A DNA stretch of 64,000 nt. It comes from Phaeosaccion multiseriatum. Taxonomy: Eukaryota > Ochrophyta, other classes. The notes beneath the pieces were generated by a model. The model saw only the letters and a program-made list of their open reading frames with translations, had not been told where the DNA came from and did no database searches. Position numbers and translations under genes: made by a program. Every line of letters begins with the position of its first letter. The first letter of the stretch is position 1. The stretch covers positions 1,426,001-1,490,000 of the forward strand of contig OZ218962.1 of the NCBI GenBank assembly GCA_965112735.1. The letters are read 5' to 3'. Of this stretch, positions 51,636 to 63,274 are shown one piece after another.

Positions 51636-53538
51636 ATGGCCTCGCGAGGCTTGGCTGGTCCGCGCGGAGGCATTTGGGAGGCTGTGATCGGCTTGGAGGT
51701 GCATGCCCAGCTGAGTGTGCGGAGTAAGCTGTTCAGCCGCGCGTCGTCGGGGGTCTCGGAGCATACTCTAGGGCAGCGACCGAACGGGCGAGTGTCCTGC
51801 TTCGACGCGTCCTTCCCGGGCACGCTGCCCACGATCAACGCGGCGGCTGTGGATCAGGCAATCCGCGCGGGCTTGGCGCTGCAGTGTGAGATCAACCGGC
51901 GAAGCTTGTTCGAGCGCAAGCACTACAGCTACTGCGATTTGCCGCATGGGTACCAGATTACGCAGCAGAGGTTTCCGGTGGCCAGCGGCGGTCGCTTTTG
52001 CCTTTCGAAGGACGTCTCCATTCGGGTATGTGGCCGCAACACAAACTTGCTTCTTCCGGTGAGGCCTAAGTGTGCTGTATCCTTCGTCCTGCCCCCCAAC
52101 AAAGGTGAATCGCATCCAGCTTGAGACGGACAGTGGGAAGAGCCTCCACACCCAGCAGCACGGGCAGTCTCTGGTGGACTTGAATCGGGCAGGCTGCGCT
52201 CTCATGGAGATTGTCATGGAGCCCGATATCCGGGGGCCCCAGCAGGCTGGGGACACGCTCAAGGCCCTGCAGCAGCTTTTGGTGGGTGTATGAGAAAGAG
52301 AGAGAGAAGCAGCCTTGCCTTTCCTTTTCGGTGATTGGAAGCCGGCCAACCTCATGCTGCTTCTAAACCAGCCAGTCTTGTGCCCATGCTTGTTTCTGTT
52401 ACGATATGTACTCAGCGGCACATTGGCTCGTGTGACGGCAACATGGAAGACGGGTCACTGAGGTGCGACCTCAACGTCTCAGTCAGGCCCATTCAACAGC
52501 CCCAGCACGGGGCCCTTGTGGACGAGGCGGCCGCCGGGGAGAGGGTGGAGATCAAGAATATGGCCAGCATCAAGAGCCTTGTGCTCGCGGCGCAATTTGA
52601 AGCAGAGAGACAAGTGGCACTGGTGGAAGGCGAGGGGGGGCGCGTGGTGCAGGAAACTCGAACCTTTGATCTCGCGGCAGGGGTGACTCGACGGACGAGG
52701 CAGAAAGAACAAGCAGCAGACTACCTGTTCTTCCCGGAGCCTGATCTGCCGCCGCTGGTTCTCGAAACAGACAGGTATTCCTTCCTACCCACACTATGGA
52801 GGTGGTGTAGCTGAATGAACGACGAGATGAAACGTCGCTCCGAAATGCTTTTCAGCAACGTTTCTTTGCCCCTTTATACCCCCCCTACACCCCCTCGTCC
52901 CCCGCCTCTATCGCACCCGGCCCAGGATTAAGGCCCTCAAAGAGAGCTTGCCAGAGCTGCCAGAGGAGACGTTGCATCGCCTCACGCAAGTGCACGGGTT
53001 GTCGAGCTATCAGGCCGGCATTCTGCTCAATGACGCGGCAGCCATAGCCTTTTACGAAGACGTTCTCTCCGGGGGGCGCAACGACAGAAATCCCAAGGAG
53101 GTGGCAAAGTGGCTGTGCAATGACCTCTTTGGTCTCTTGAATTCTCAGGGCCAGAGCTTGGGTAGCTGCGCCATTTCTCCGGAGGATTTTGGGTCCTTGC
53201 TTGACTTGCTCGCCCAAGGGGAGATATCTACACAGGCCACCAAGACGCTACTGGAGAAGATGTTCCAGCAGGAGACAGCCGCAGCCAAGCCCGTTTCTGA
53301 GTGGGTGAGGGAGTTGGGCCTGGGCCGTGACAATGTGCAACAAGACGACAGTGTCTCGGACATGTGCAAGCAAATCGTGCAAGATCCCAAGAACGAAGCA
53401 GAGGTGCTTGCGTACCGCGCAGGGAAAACGAATGTTCTGAAGGTATTTATGGGTCAGGCAATGAAGTCGAGCAAAGGACGTGCAGACGGACGCAAAGTCA
53501 GGGCTTTTCTAGTGCACTTCCTGGGAGAAGCCGACTAG
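51636..53538 (+). CDS. gatB: Aspartyl/glutamyl-tRNA amidotransferase subunit B (GatB)
   Basis: Exons 51636-52025, 52105-52281, 52416-52774, 52926-53538; 1539 bp, 512 aa. GatB with GatA and GatC converts Glu-tRNA(Gln) to Gln-tRNA(Gln) in organelles. The kinase-like cradle is clear: [121 protein letters not shown]. The tail domain (exon 4) ends with [28 protein letters not shown]. Length is that of bacterial GatB. Only about 12 residues precede the conserved start, with no clear transit peptide, so either a further upstream exon exists or the annotated ATG is not the only start. Exon 4's stop is 22 bp from the stop of the next (minus) gene. Confidence 0.93.
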
Positions 53539-53560
53539 GGGCTGGCTGGCGTTTGGCTCA

Positions 53561-56297
53561 CTAGAATTTCAGCAGTTCGAAGGAGTAGTCCTCCCCGCCT
53601 TGGGCCTTCTGCTGCTGCTGCAGCTGCTGCTGCCACCTCTTTTGTGAGCCTTGTCCCTCCTTGGCAGCCGCTGGTCGCCCCTCGACGTGGCAGATCTTGA
53701 AAAGGCACGCCTTCACGTCTATCAAAGACTCGCAAGCCTGCGCGCACCACGAGAGGGGAGATTGCGAGAGAGAGGATGGTCAAGCAACAACGACATAACC
53801 AAGAGCTTTTGTGGTGGTGCTGATGTTGCATACCTGAGTTTGATGAGAAAAGCACTCTTCCAGGTCGCGGAGCACAGCAACGAGGGCCGCGTCGCCGGAG
53901 CCTTGCACCACCTACAGACAGTCAACAACGGAATGATGTGTTGGCTCATCGAGGTAGAGGGGAAAGACGGCCGAGAGTGACGCGCTCTCACCATGCGTGA
54001 GAAGTGGCTGTCAAGCAAAGCTGAAGCCCACGTTGCGATTGCCTCTGTGGTCGGCGGAGCAAGCCTCTTTTCTATCCGAGCATTCGCCTTCAGGGCTCTG
54101 TTTTCTGCCACCCTCCCCCGCATTAGCATTCGGCGCAGCAGGCGCAGAGTGAGCAAAACCTCTGTACTAGTAAACTGCTGGAGAGCGGGCCGCAGGAAAG
54201 CGGCGTTGTGTTTGACAGACAGTGCGACGCTTAGAAACTTCTCCGCCGCCGCCTCCCCAGTCTCCCCCGTGCTCTCTCCGTCCTTCTCTGTCAAGTCCTG
54301 AACTGAAGACAATAGGCACCTTCGAGTGATGAAGCGCGAGGAGAAGGCGACGTTAAAAGGGGGACTGAGGAAAGACACAGAGAATAAAGAATGAACAATC
54401 AATTGCAATGGCGTACCTCAAGATGGCCACCACGTCATTTTCCCGAAGATCAGGTACGAAGGCCAGGACGAGCTGCAGCAAATCGCATCGCCTCTGTGCA
54501 ATGAGCTGTGCAATGAGCTCCGAGTGCCTCCACGCACTCACCCTCCCGCTGCGCAGTATAGGCGTTAGGGCCTGCCATAGCGCCTCGTGCTGCGGATGGG
54601 CAAGAACAGCCTTGATGGCTGCGTCGGCCACAGCCGTGGAGTAGCACCCGCGCTCACGCGAGAGGTACGCGTCGTGTACCATGGGGGCGGGGGCCTTTCT
54701 TTTCCTGCTTGGTATTGTCTTCGTGGCCTTCTCCTTCTTCTTCTCCTCCTCTTCCTCCTCCTCCTCCTCCTCCTCCTCCTCCTCACCCCCCTCAGCCTTC
54801 CCCCCACTTCTGACCCAGACGTTGTGCTCCCTGAGGGCCGCGACAAAACGGGGGGCATCTTGTTTGCTGGCTGCCTCCCAAAGCACCTTCTCCAGCCTTT
54901 CATCCGCTTGCTGGGCCCGACTCACGACGTGCGTGTGCCACTCCTCTGGAACCACGCCCCCCACCACCATGTTGAGCATCTCCTGCACGGCTTCATTCTG
55001 GTCCATGTTCCCCATAGCTGCGTCCTTCTCGTCTCGAAAGGAAGGCTTGTGCGTGGCTTGTTGCCAATGTTGCCGAAGTGCTTCCACCAGAGTCCCAGCA
55101 CTGGCCGCTGTCCCGAACTGCATCGGGTACAAAGCCACAGACCCGTGTCCGAAAATCGCCAGGGCCTTGCCTGCCCTGTCCCCCACCATGCCCAGTCTCT
55201 CCTTGCCAGCTGCTCCTTTCCATCCTAGCTCTCTCCTCCCTTTCCATAGGCAGACTCCGAACGAGGCGTCCCACACTCTGAAGAAGCCATCCCCCTCCTC
55301 CCCAGCAGTCATCTCTATCAAGTACGAAGGTGCCACCGCTACTATCGTTGGGGGACTCTTTGCCCATGCCAATGCTTTTTTCTTGGTACCTCCCTTTCGC
55401 TGGGCTCCAGGCGCTCCTACGGTTCGACACCACTCCGGAACAAGGAGTCGCGTCTTCTCCTCCTCCGTCTGCTGCTCAAGCTTGTACTTGACCAAGACAA
55501 GCTCATCCTCTCCCACCTTCCATAAAACCGAAAGTGCGCACAAGTTCTCGTGGTATGCCGCTGCGCATACTACGGTTCCTCCTGCCGCGGGCCTCAAATA
55601 GTCTGCAGGAAACTGCAATGAAAGGGACGAGGGCTCTTTGGGGGAGTTGTCTCCTTTCAAGAGACACGTGACGTTGTAGAGGAGCAGAGAAAAGGCGCCA
55701 GGCCGCTTTGCCTCTTCCACCAGTACCATACACGTGAAGTCGAAAACACCGGACCAAACCACCTTCGACCCTTTCCCAAACGTCGGTGACGGACAAGACC
55801 TGCCCGTCTCCTTCAGGTCCCCATGATACACCGCTACCCCGGGGAGCTTCCCGCCACAAACTGCCAGCAGGGTATCAGGCAGCCCTGGACATGCATGCAA
55901 GTCAATAAGGCCCGCGGGAGCTGGAATCTTGAGCTGCTGCTTCATAGTCGTGTCCTTTTCCTGCCACGAGACCATCTCATCGCCCACTGCCGCCACATAG
56001 CGTTGGCACGCCGGGAGAAAGAGCGCGGGCCCGGTGAGGCACGTGGCAGGCCCGGGCTTGAAGCTCCATTGACGCACTCGCTGCCAGCCGTCCGTCTGCG
56101 CAAGGATGGGGTTGGGGGAGAGGGTCATTCGTTGCTCGCAGAGAGGAGTGAGTGGTGCTGGCAATTCTCACCTCATAGACAGTAATCGCATGGTCGGTAG
56201 TGACTACGAGCTCCGCCAGTCCCCTCCACGCCACCCCCACCACCTTTTGGCGCCTGTCCTTGTCCAACGTGAACTGGAGCTCTCCTAGCGGCACCAT
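53561..56297 (-). CDS. Nucleolar protein 11 (NOL11), 5 exons
   Basis: Exons 56297-56172, 56134-54417, 54364-53992, 53911-53834, 53737-53561; 2472 bp, 823 aa. NOL11 is part of the t-UTP group of the small-subunit processome, needed for pre-rRNA transcription and early 18S processing. The N-terminal half has beta-propeller-like strands (VVGVAWRGLAELVVTTDHAITVY; DGFFRVWDASFGVCLWKG). An acidic Glu/Lys run (about 54735-54785) separates it from a helical C-terminal domain with LLQLVLAFVPDLRENDVVAI, WASALLDSHFSRMV and the ending YSFELLKF, which matches the family's C-terminal pattern in animals. Intron 2 is only 52 bp (54365-54416). Identification rests on the C-terminal motifs and overall layout. 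Confidence 0.82.
54735..54785. repeat. (CTC)n poly-Glu coding repeat in NOL11
   Basis: Triplet repeat, GAG/GAA on the minus strand; encodes the acidic linker between the two halves of NOL11. Confidence 0.8.
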
Positions 56298-56417
56298 CTT
56301 TGGGGCTCTCTTCGACCCTCACGGCCTCACAGGCCAAATTGGATGTCCAACACGCGAAGAGCAGAGGCTTGATACGGAAGACGGTCAGAGAAATTATACC
56401 CTTCCTTGACCGGAATC
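56298..56417. promoter_or_regulatory. Divergent upstream region, NOL11 / MFS transporter
   Basis: 120 bp between two start codons. No recognised motif. It probably works as a shared bidirectional promoter. Confidence 0.4.
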
Positions 56418-58739
56418 ATGGTCGAAGAGAAGGGGAAGAGGCTACTAGTCTTTTCCTTCTCGTGCCTACTCAACTTTAGCACGTCAGGCTTACTTCTCGG
56501 CTTCGCAGCCCTGAGTCCCATCTTGACTACGGAGGAGGGAAAAGGGGGGGGGGGAGTAACTGCGGCGCATGCTCACGTAAGATGTGTTTGTGGGATATGT
56601 TTGCGTCCAGCGGCGAGATTCCTCATGCACTGCTCACTCACTCACTCACTTACTCACTCTCAGGAAATTTTCGTCGCATCAAGCACCTGCGGTCTGTTGT
56701 CGCCATTGCTGTTGGGAGCGCTGCTCGACGCCACCGGCCCCCGTCTCACAGTTTGCTTCTCTCTATTGTGAGTTGAGTGGTGGTGCTGCTGCTGCGACTG
56801 TTGAGATCTCATTTTGTATTCAACGCGTGTACGTCCCCACCAGGATGGTTTCCTCTGGATTAGTCATCTGCGGGACCAACTCGCTAATGGCAGGTATTCA
56901 TGATCCCCTTGAGATGGCCTTGCGATTTCCTGCTTTGTCCTCAGCGAATTGAGCCCCCCCCCAACCCCACAGGCTTCGTTCTACTTTCAATTGGAGGGCC
57001 CGGGGTCCAGTCAGGGATCATTCACACCTCCAACCTTTTCCCCCAAAAGAAGGGCCTGGCAACCTCCGTCATCACGGGCAGCTTTCAGCTATCGTCCACC
57101 ATCTTCCTTCTCTTCAATGTCTTGTAAGTAGTCTTTCATAGTGCCTTTTCCTTCACAGTTGGGAGGTGGCGTGGAATCAGTAAGTACCTCCTTTTTGATC
57201 GGGGTTTACCCTCCCTGCAGGTGGCAGAACACCCCTCTAGTACGGGACTTCAGCACGCTATTCATTGGTTACGGCTGCTTTGTGGTAGCTCTTGTGGTCA
57301 TGGCTGCTCTTGTCATGCCTTCAAAGCCGTACTCGCTCAAGGAGGAGATTCGCGAGACCCTCATGGAGAATGTGAGTTGGGCGAGGAAGGGGTGCGGACA
57401 AACGTGATGGAGATGATCACCACCTATTCCTACTACTCGAACCCAGCCGGGGATGGCTGCTAAATTCGAAGAAAAGACGGAGGAGGAGCTGAGATCTGTC
57501 ATCACCCTACCGAGCGTCTACATGAAGCACCACAAGCATCCAGTGGACCCTTCCCCCCACGCGCATGGTGAGCATACCTTTACCCCGTCCATCCTGTGCT
57601 AGTTCGTGTCTATCCTGACCCCTCCAAACGTGCCCACCCATTTTCAGCGGCCCTCCGAGACGCATCGTTCATGGTGCAAATACTGTCTCCGGAGTTCTTT
57701 CGCCTCACTATGCTTCTCTCTCTAGGAGTGCTCTGGGCCAACTTCTTTGTCGGTTAGTCAGTCCCTTTTTGTCCGGAGGGCCTTTGTTTACATGTTGAGC
57801 CTAACCCTTCTTACATGCACCTCTGCGTCTGCATCGGAACAAGGTGCGTTGCCGACCATCCTTGATGACCAGAACTTGGAAGAGCGAGCAGTTAGTCGCT
57901 TGCTACAGGCCTTCACAGCCATCGCTTCGGCCGGTGGAATGGGCATTCCCGTGATTGGGATCCTCATGGTACGTTTTTACTCCCGCCCCCCCTGCCCATC
58001 ACACAGCTCTATTTTTACCCTTTTGTCTTCTTCCGGCACCTCCCAGGACAAGTTCGGCTTTCCCCAAGCAGCGCTCGCAACCATCACTTTGGGGGCGCTG
58101 TTCACCCTGGGCATTGCCGTGCGCAATCAAGTGGTCCTGGTCATCTCTTTCATCGCGTACTCCCTCTTCAGGACGTTCCTCTTCTCCTTCTTCTTCGGCT
58201 ACGGTGAGCTCGCAAGGAATCATGGGTTCCCTCCTACCATAATTTCTTACCGGAAATCTCCGTTCATCGCTCCCGTGGACACACATGTTAGTTGCACACA
58301 CCTTCGGCTTTGAGTTTTTCGGGGTACTGTCAGGTAAGAACGGGCTTCATGCGAGGGAGCGAGTGGCCTTTCCCATCTTACTCACTCACACCTCTCATTT
58401 TCCGTCGAGCCGAGCAGGAGTGTCGCTTTGTGTGGCTGGTGTGGTTGGGTTGCTCCAGCACCCACTCTTGGCCCTGGGTAGGGGCGGGAACTGGGGAGCC
58501 ATAAGCTTTGCCCAGCTGCTTTGCTTTGCGGGCCTCTACTTGATGGTCGCGTATGAGTATGTACATCAACAGGTTAGGTCGCTTCTGTCTTTGATTTGCG
58601 CTGCTTCACCCAACGCCACACGTCCCCGTTTGCTGTTCAGAACACTCGCAAGGACAGACCGTACATCAAATCTCAGGCCGAAGCGGTTCCACTGCAGAGC
58701 GCACAGTCACAAACCTCTCCTCCGCCTCGGTACTTGTAG
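56418..58739 (+). CDS. MFS transporter, SLC43-like, 12 exons
   Basis: Exons 56418-56576, 56664-56767, 56844-56893, 56973-57123, 57221-57371, 57447-57567, 57648-57752, 57844-57968, 58047-58203, 58292-58333, 58418-58572, 58641-58739; 1419 bp, 472 aa. About 11-12 hydrophobic helices are seen. Key segments: LLLGFAALSPILTTEE after helix 1, LLLGALLDATGPRLTVCFSLL with the MFS D-x-x-G-P-R loop between helices 2 and 3, IGGPGVQSGIIHTSNLFPQKKGLATS (loop before helix 5, a feature of the SLC43/FMP42 group), a long cytoplasmic loop (exons 5-6), and DKFGFPQAAL at the second-half D-x-F-G. SLC43 proteins carry large neutral amino acids; substrate here is unproven. The C-terminus is short and polar. The gene is cut into unusually many small exons (one of 42 bp, one of 50). 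Confidence 0.83.
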
Positions 58740-59092
58740 TCTACAACAGGATGAACGAGCGGCCGCGCGTTGGAGGGGTGCGATAGATTCATAGATACAA
58801 ATAGGGGGTATGTTGGCTTTCCACATGCAACAAGCTACGAGGGTACATGTGGGCTTGATCCACAAGGAGCAGTTGTGATAGCAATATAGAAAAATAACCA
58901 CAACTCGCTGGTAACTCATGATCGGGTCACGTCACACTGTCAGCGTCGCTGGATCACGTCATAGCAAAATCACATCATGGATTTTTTCTTGGTCTCAACG
59001 TCTCCACACTGAAAACAAGAGTTGATTTTTTTATGTAAAAGTTACTGTACTAGAAGGTGTTTTGTATATAAAGCTGTACAATTTTTCGGACA
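58740..59092. other. 353-bp convergent intergenic region
   Basis: Between the transporter (+) and the PDZ-PPR gene (-). A/T-rich with ATATAGAAAAATAACC near 58884 and TGTAAAAG near 59034. Two related GATCACGTCA/GATCGGGTCACGTCA pieces occur near 58920-58960. No gene is seen. Confidence 0.45.
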
Positions 59093-62000
59093 TTAATGCC
59101 TCCAAGCGTTCCGCCCCATGCCGCGGTTTCGCCAGTGCACATTCTGCGGCTTTCCTTCAAGCCGCTGCTGGTCCAAACAGTCGCCCCTTGCACCCGCCTT
59201 GACGTGAGCCTCTAAGTCTCGCACTTGCTCTCGCTCCCAATCCCACTTTGTCTTTCGGGAGAACTTTCCCTCCTCCATCTTGCCCAAGAGCCACTCTCCA
59301 ATGTGGACCTTGTCTGTCAAGACAACCTCCTGCAGCAAGGCGCGGTACAGGGTGCTCTGCACTTGTCTGTTGTACTTGAACAGTTGACGGAGCGCACGTA
59401 GCAGGAAGGCCAGCCTCTCCTTGCCTTGCTGCACCTCTTGCTCCGTAGATAGCGTAAACGCTTGCCCCAACTTCTCCTCCTGAATGCTGCGTAACCGATC
59501 CCACGTCCAAATACTCCGGTCTGGTCTGACGGTGCATGATGCGAGGGCCCTCACAGTCTGTGCGGAGGGGTTGTGACCCTGCTTTTGCATGGCAGCAAGG
59601 TGGCGCAGGGCTTCGTCCCACTGCCCCTGCTCCACACTCACTTCGATGAGGGCGTTGTACGTGGATATGGGGACCCGGTACAAGCTCGCCTTGCACTTTC
59701 CCCGAAGCTCAGCCGCCATGCGCGCAGATTGAGCCTCCATATCATGCAACACCTTGGGAAGATGCACAGAAGCGGGTTAGTCGTAATTTTTTCAGAACTC
59801 AAGAGGCCGAGGACGACTCACCTCTGAAGCTCCAGCAATGTCGCCCGCGCAGCAATAGGCTCGACACAACGTGTCCTTCGTAGCGACGCCGGGTGTCAAA
59901 CCCATTATGGGCATCTCTTGGTACAGAGAAATGGCAAGGTCGTACTCTTGGCTCTTGACACAGGCATCCATCGTGGCGGAGAAGGCCTTGGAATCAATTG
60001 GAATGTTCTTCTGCCGCATTTCCTGCACGAGCTGCAGAAAACGGAAACGGAAACTATGGTTAGCGACCAACAAACAGGAAAACACGCCTCCCCCTCCCCT
60101 CCCCTCCCCTCTCCCCTCCCCTCCACGCACAAACTCCTAGATGGTCAAGTCAATGAGTTCGTTGCTCACCTGAAGCGCTCCCGAAGCGTCTCTCATGTTG
60201 GCGTGCGCAGCAATCGCTGACGTGTAGACCTGTCGTCAACAAGAACAACAAGGAACAGGCGTAGGGGGAACCGAGTCGGGGCGATGAGAGGGGGACGCAC
60301 CAACACTTAAGTCATCTCCTCACCAGGGAAATCACATCACTCACGTAAAGTCCTGGCTGCAGGTCAAGGTCTCGCATCACGTCCAAGTAGTGCAGCGCCT
60401 GCTCGTTCTCGCCCTCCACCTCGAAAGCGTGGATCAAGGCCGAGTACGTTGCATTATCGCCACGGAACCCTGCGCTCCGCATCTGCTCGTACACAACGTG
60501 CGCCTCGTAAGGCTGCCTCTGCTGTGCATAACCCAAAATCATCGTGTTCCACGTGCATTGGTCAGGGGTGAAGGCCACGAGCTTGCTGCTGCTGTCCTGC
60601 ATAAAGTTGAGCACTGCTCTCGCCTCCTTGTGCTTGCCTTTCGCAATAAGGGCCTTCATGAGAATGGTGCAGGTAACCTTGTTGGGGAAAAATCCGCTCT
60701 TCAGCCCGCTGGACCTCATGCGGCTAAACAATGCCAGCGCCTTATCATGATTCATGCTCGAAGCATAGGCATCCATAAGCGTGTTGTAGCTCTTGAGATC
60801 GCGCATTGCCTCCATGTCCTCCGAAGCAAAAATGCGCTCTGCAAGGTCCACCCTGCCCCTCTTGGAGCACGCCGACATGAGGGCGTTGAAAAAGGCCACG
60901 TCTGGCTGGACGGCAATGTCCCCACTCCGAATGAACCTGTGGATGCCCAAGGCGTTCTCCAAGCCACCCTTCATGTTCCCAAACGCACTCACGAGTGTCG
61001 TGCACATCGTAATGTCGGGCTGCACCCCGACCGACAACATCTTGTGCGCCAACTTGAGGATTTGGGACGGCCTCTTGAGCTTGGAATAGGCCCGAATCGC
61101 TGCGTGGTACATTCGCACGTCCATTGCTCGCCATCCCGCATCAACGTCCTGCTGGCCCTCTTCCATTTTACTCCTGGCCGCCTCTGTCAGAAGCCTCTGG
61201 ATACCTGCCGCGCCCACCTCTGTCCGCTCCACTCTGGCCAGTTGGTAAAGCGCATCCACCACGCGCGCGTCAACTTCGCTGAGCTGTTGCTGTTGTTGTT
61301 GTTGCTGAGATGGAGATGGGGCAGTGGAGGGTAAGAGCAGACGAAGAGCATTTGGTTAGACAACAGGTAAAAACAGATAACAGCGTCCACATTTGTAACT
61401 TACCGGCGGGGGAGTGGCGCTTTCCACAAACGTCCCACTGTTGCTGTCCACCTCAACGATATCGACAAAGGCTGTCCTCCCGGAGTCTGCCTGCACCGAA
61501 AGCTGTCTCCCATCCGCAGCTGCTCCTGCTGCCGCTGCTGCCTCCACCACCATGTCCCTCCCCTCTCTCGCGCCTCGTTCGAACTTCATGGTAACACCTC
61601 CTTCCAAGCTGGTGCTCACCGCACTCACCAAACCTTCCACAGAGTTGGTGGGATAGAGTCTGTGGCCCAGAGTGCTCGAGACTGCAACAATTCTGTCCCC
61701 AACCTGCAGTAAGCCCGACATAGCGGCGCTTCCCCCCGGCAGCATTTCTTGAATAAAGACGCCGACACCGATGCTTTCTCCGGCAGCGGTTGCTGTTGTT
61801 GTTGTTGTTGCTGCTGCTGCTCCTCCTTCCCCTCCTGCTGCTCCTGCTGCTTTGGTCCCCCCAACCCCCCCGAAACCCACTCCCTCCCTCTCGCAAGCCA
61901 CTATCCCCAGCGGCCGCTCTAACTTCATAACTACTGTTGAGCTGCGCTCGTCCGCTAGTCTATGCGTCACAGACATGGCCTGACTCGTGCTGTGGGCAGC

Positions 62001-62861
62001 TTCATCGTCCTCCTCCAACAATCGCTCTATTCGCACAGTCACAAAGTCCGCGAGTATGAGCCTGCTCGTGATTGCACTCACGACGCCCTCCACCGTTGAC
62101 TTCTCCCACATCCCCCCTCCTAATGTGGCGCTGGTGGCAACAATGTGGTCACCAGGTCTCAGCCCTGCCATCTCCGCGTTCCCTCCGGGCCAGACCGAGT
62201 CGACCAGCACGCCCCTGCCACCCTCCAACTCCAACAAGCCCATGCCGAGGGGCTTGTGTAGCGTCACCTCATATGCCCGGGTATTCGCAGCTGTCTCTAC
62301 CGCTGCTGCTGTTGCAGCTGCCGTCGCAGCTGCTAGTCCTTGCTGCTCCTTCTCCGCCGCCAGATCTTGGGGCAATGGGAAAAGCTTGGAGCCAGAGTGT
62401 TGCTGCCGCTGCTGCTGCCTCAATATCTCGGCTGACTTCTCCCTGAGCTCTTCTAGCAGCCGTGATGGCAGCGTCGAAGTGGACGGAGTGTTCACTACAA
62501 GGCCCCAGGGTTCGGGGCTTTGCAGCGACAATGAGGACATTAACAACTTGTCCGTCCCCTGCGTTCCCTGCACTCGCGATTCCCCCGCCGCTGCAGTCCC
62601 GCTCCTCCTCTTTCGCGAGCCCGCCTTTCCCCAAGGTAGATGGCTAGAAGCAGTAGCCCTCCGGCAAATACTGCTGCCCTGCTCCTGCATACGTCTACTG
62701 CAGACCGGAGCGGCAGCCGCAGGCGGCGAAAAGCCCCGCACTACTCTGGGCCTGTTCTTCGAACAGCCGCACAGAGCCAACAGAAGCAGAGCAACAGTCG
62801 GTAACGCTGTCAAACATCCCCCTCCCCCCCCTCCCACGGCCGCGGCTACTGGTGGCCCCAT
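59093..62861 (-). CDS. PDZ-PPR fusion protein, probably plastid, 5 exons
   Basis: Exons 62861-61404, 61304-60324, 60229-60170, 60031-59822, 59752-59093; 3369 bp, 1122 aa. Residues 1-32 form a signal-like hydrophobic segment (LTALPTVALLLLALCGC), then a basic stretch RVVRGFSPPAAAAP containing Phe; this is the bipartite layout of stramenopile plastid pre-sequences. Exon 1 encodes two PDZ-like modules: YEVTLHKPLGMGLLEL...LRPGDHIVATSATLGG and VVMKLERPLGIVACE...LLQVGDRIVAVSSTLG, both with the carboxylate-binding loop replaced by PLGM/PLGI. Exons 2-5 encode about ten PPR repeats (MYHAAIRAYSKLKRPSQIL; FFNALMSACSKRGRVDLAERIF; SYNTLMDAYASSMNHDKALALF; TWNTMILGYAQQRQPYEAHVVY; TYNALIEVSVEQGQWDEALRHL). PPR proteins bind organelle RNA. 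Exon junctions confirm one reading frame through both parts. Confidence 0.82.
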
Positions 62862-63274
62862 GTGCGGAGGGCGCCGCTTTGCACCGTCTCCTCTCGCTGC
62901 TGTTAGCAGGTTTTGCTACTCGAGCCTACAGGAGCGTGAGGAAGGTACCACCATCGAGCAGCACCGTGCGTTTTTCAGGCAGGAAAGCTATGTGTGTTAT
63001 GCGTATGTATCTATTCTCCCAAAGACCTAAGCTGTTTGTTCGTCTCTCTGATGCTTAATCTTCCCCATGCACAACCAAAAGGCATCATGATTTCAGCGCG
63101 TCAGCGGGAAGGATATGCCTCTAAATGTTTCCTATACACACTTGAGTTTATTTAGACGTAAAGGGGGAGAAAAAAGAAAAAAGAATAAAAAGAGTAATAA
63201 AGAGCACCTGTTCTTGCAGGAGCCTCAGGGCGAGAGTATGCGCTCAAAGTGATTGGCACACTTCTGTTTGCACG
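62862..63274. promoter_or_regulatory. Divergent upstream region, PDZ-PPR / partial gene
   Basis: 413 bp between the two starts. A/T-rich around 63130-63200 (poly-A and TAATAAAGAG). No gene is supported within it. Confidence 0.45.
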
